Shown here: piece after piece, positions 63,302 to 64,000 of the stretch
Numbering within the stretch: position 1 is the first letter of the stretch
Layout: each line of letters starts with the position of its first letter
NCBI RefSeq assembly: GCF_019444005.1
Contig: NZ_CP049304.1
Location: forward strand, 744,001 to 808,000
Reading direction: 5' to 3'
DNA from: Liquorilactobacillus nagelii DSM 13675
Lineage (GTDB): Bacteria > Bacillota > Bacilli > Lactobacillales > Lactobacillaceae
DNA: 64,000 nucleotides
The notes under the pieces: generated by a model
What the model saw: only the letters and a program-made list of their open reading frames with translations
Database searches by the model: none
What the model was told of the DNA's origin: nothing
Program-made: the position numbers and the translations under genes

Positions 63302-63442
63302 CTAAATGGTTTTTAGATCGCTTTTCAACGAATTAAGCACATTAACCATTTCAACGACACTTAAAAACTCATGTTTCTCTTGAAGAACAGTTTTGATATC
63401 ATCAATATGGGCATCAATCGTTTCGCGTTCAACTTTGTTCAT
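63302..63442 (-). CDS. 46-residue acidic helical protein, hypothetical
   Basis: A short frame from ATG 63442 to TAG 63302. The ribosome binding site GGGAGGTGA is excellent, and a terminator follows about 80 bases after the stop, so it looks like a real monocistronic small gene. The product is charged and helix-prone (VERETIDAHIDDIKTVLQEK, then HEFLSVVEMVNVLNSLKSDL), without a membrane segment. It shares an intergenic region with the divergent glycosyltransferase gene. I recognise no family; a small regulatory or partner protein is possible. Confidence 0.65.
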   Translation of the reverse strand: MNKVERETIDAHIDDIKTVLQEKHEFLSVVEMVNVLNSLKSDLKTI

Positions 63443-63582
63443 AGTATCACCTCCCAACTAAATTTTATCACATTCCGTCATTTTTTGTTAGGCTTACCAA
63501 AAAATATTTTAAAAAGCATTTTTTTAAGTTTGGCTAGCTATGATAAAATGGAGTTGAAAAGTTTAAATTCAAAGGAGTCATT

Positions 63583-64000
63583 ATGGACAAAATAAATTTG
63601 CTTTTTTCAATTGACGACCATTTTGTAAACCAGTTAAAAACGCTGCTTTACTCAATCAAAGTTAATTCACCCGATTGTTATTTACATGCCTTTATTTTGC
63701 AAAAAAAATTGCATCGGCAAGCAGAAATACAAGATTTTTGTCAGAAAATAAAAATTGCTTGTACTATTTTGACGCTTAAAAAGGATAAATTTCATCGTGC
63801 ACCACAGACTAAACGGTACCCAGAAACCATCTACTACCGTTTGTTAGCACAGAATTACTTACCCGCTGAGGTAAAAAAAATCATTTACCTTGATGCTGAT
63901 ATTTTATGTGTAAATAACATCCAATCTTTGTATCAAACGGATATCTCAGATTACTTATATGCCGCTGCTAGTCATTCACAATTGACAAATTTTACCAATG
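63583..64000 (+). CDS. GT8-family glycosyltransferase, truncated by the window end
   Basis: The first 139 residues of a glycosyltransferase family 8 protein. It starts MDKINLLFSIDDHFVNQLKT, the typical nucleotide-sugar-binding beginning. ETIYYRLLAQNYLP and IIYLDADILC, with the DxD metal motif, follow. Family members add galactose or glucose to wall polysaccharide or lipopolysaccharide acceptors. The ribosome binding site is AAAGGAG before ATG 63583. The rest lies outside the window. Confidence 0.9.
   Translation, partial: MDKINLLFSIDDHFVNQLKTLLYSIKVNSPDCYLHAFILQKKLHRQAEIQDFCQKIKIACTILTLKKDKFHRAPQTKRYPETIYYRLLAQNYLPAEVKKIIYLDADILCVNNIQSLYQTDISDYLYAAASHSQLTNFTN

Overview
The window is chromosomal DNA from a low-GC Gram-positive bacterium, most likely a member of the Lactobacillaceae. 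The evidence is the A/T-rich base composition (judged by eye), strong AGGAGG-type ribosome binding sites with many TTG and GTG starts, and the gene content: a nickel-pincer lactate racemase (lar) operon whose LarA and LarE key residues have the numbering I recall from Lactiplantibacillus plantarum, a mannitol PTS operon, a BglG/LicT-type beta-glucoside operon, dhaKLM, a class A sortase and CcpA-type cre control. The genus cannot be fixed from the sequence alone. Most genes lie on the minus strand.

Layout. 1-4.5 kb: two small membrane proteins, a GNAT acetyltransferase, undecaprenyl pyrophosphatase (uppP) with its ribosome binding site buried in a hairpin, an XRE regulator/membrane protein pair, and a secreted protein with a Ser-rich stalk and cell-wall-binding repeats. 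4.7-9.6 kb: a LytTR regulator, a LiaF-like membrane protein and an asymmetric heterodimeric ABC exporter, preceded by a textbook LytTR operator. 9.7-20.2 kb: ndk, a TetR/MFS divergent pair with a palindromic operator, GNAT, one of two paralogous small proteins, a MurJ-like flippase, a metallophosphoesterase, enolase with a terminator in its own leader, and a DUF2207 membrane protein. 20.3-23.2 kb: ferritin, msrA, and a short leuA-like gene controlled by a leader peptide ending in three Leu codons.

23.3-30.2 kb: the lactate racemization operon larABCED, a NiCoT nickel permease behind an internal terminator, and the divergent Crp/Fnr regulator larR. 30.2-39.1 kb: small genes, two Gfo/Idh/MocA dehydrogenases, an IS110-family element (about 33.9-35.5 kb) with a long left end that could encode a bridge RNA, a GRP-type sugar permease with a divergent AraC regulator, a YdcZ-type transporter and a universal stress protein. 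39.1-45.3 kb: a beta-glucoside operon (promoter, RAT/terminator, licT, RAT/terminator, bglP, 6-phospho-beta-glucosidase, secreted carboxylesterase) in which licT carries two single-base frameshifts. 45.3-50.5 kb: DUF4422 protein, sortase, dhaKLM, YitT, GNAT. 50.5-55.4 kb: quinone oxidoreductase, an MFS exporter, the second small paralogue, a CPA2 antiporter, and two stretches with start-less open frames that may be decayed genes. 55.4-63.1 kb: glmS with NagR-like operators, then mtlA-mtlR-mtlF-mtlD with a cre site over the promoter. The right end holds a 46-codon gene and the start of a GT8 glycosyltransferase that runs off the window.

The most notable points are regulatory. They are a complete ribosome-mediated attenuator before leuA, an occluded uppP ribosome binding site, a terminator inside the enolase leader, a broken antiterminator gene whose two RAT targets remain intact, LytTR and NagR operators, and the candidate bridge-RNA end of the IS110 element. 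No CRISPR array, prophage, rRNA or tRNA gene was seen.
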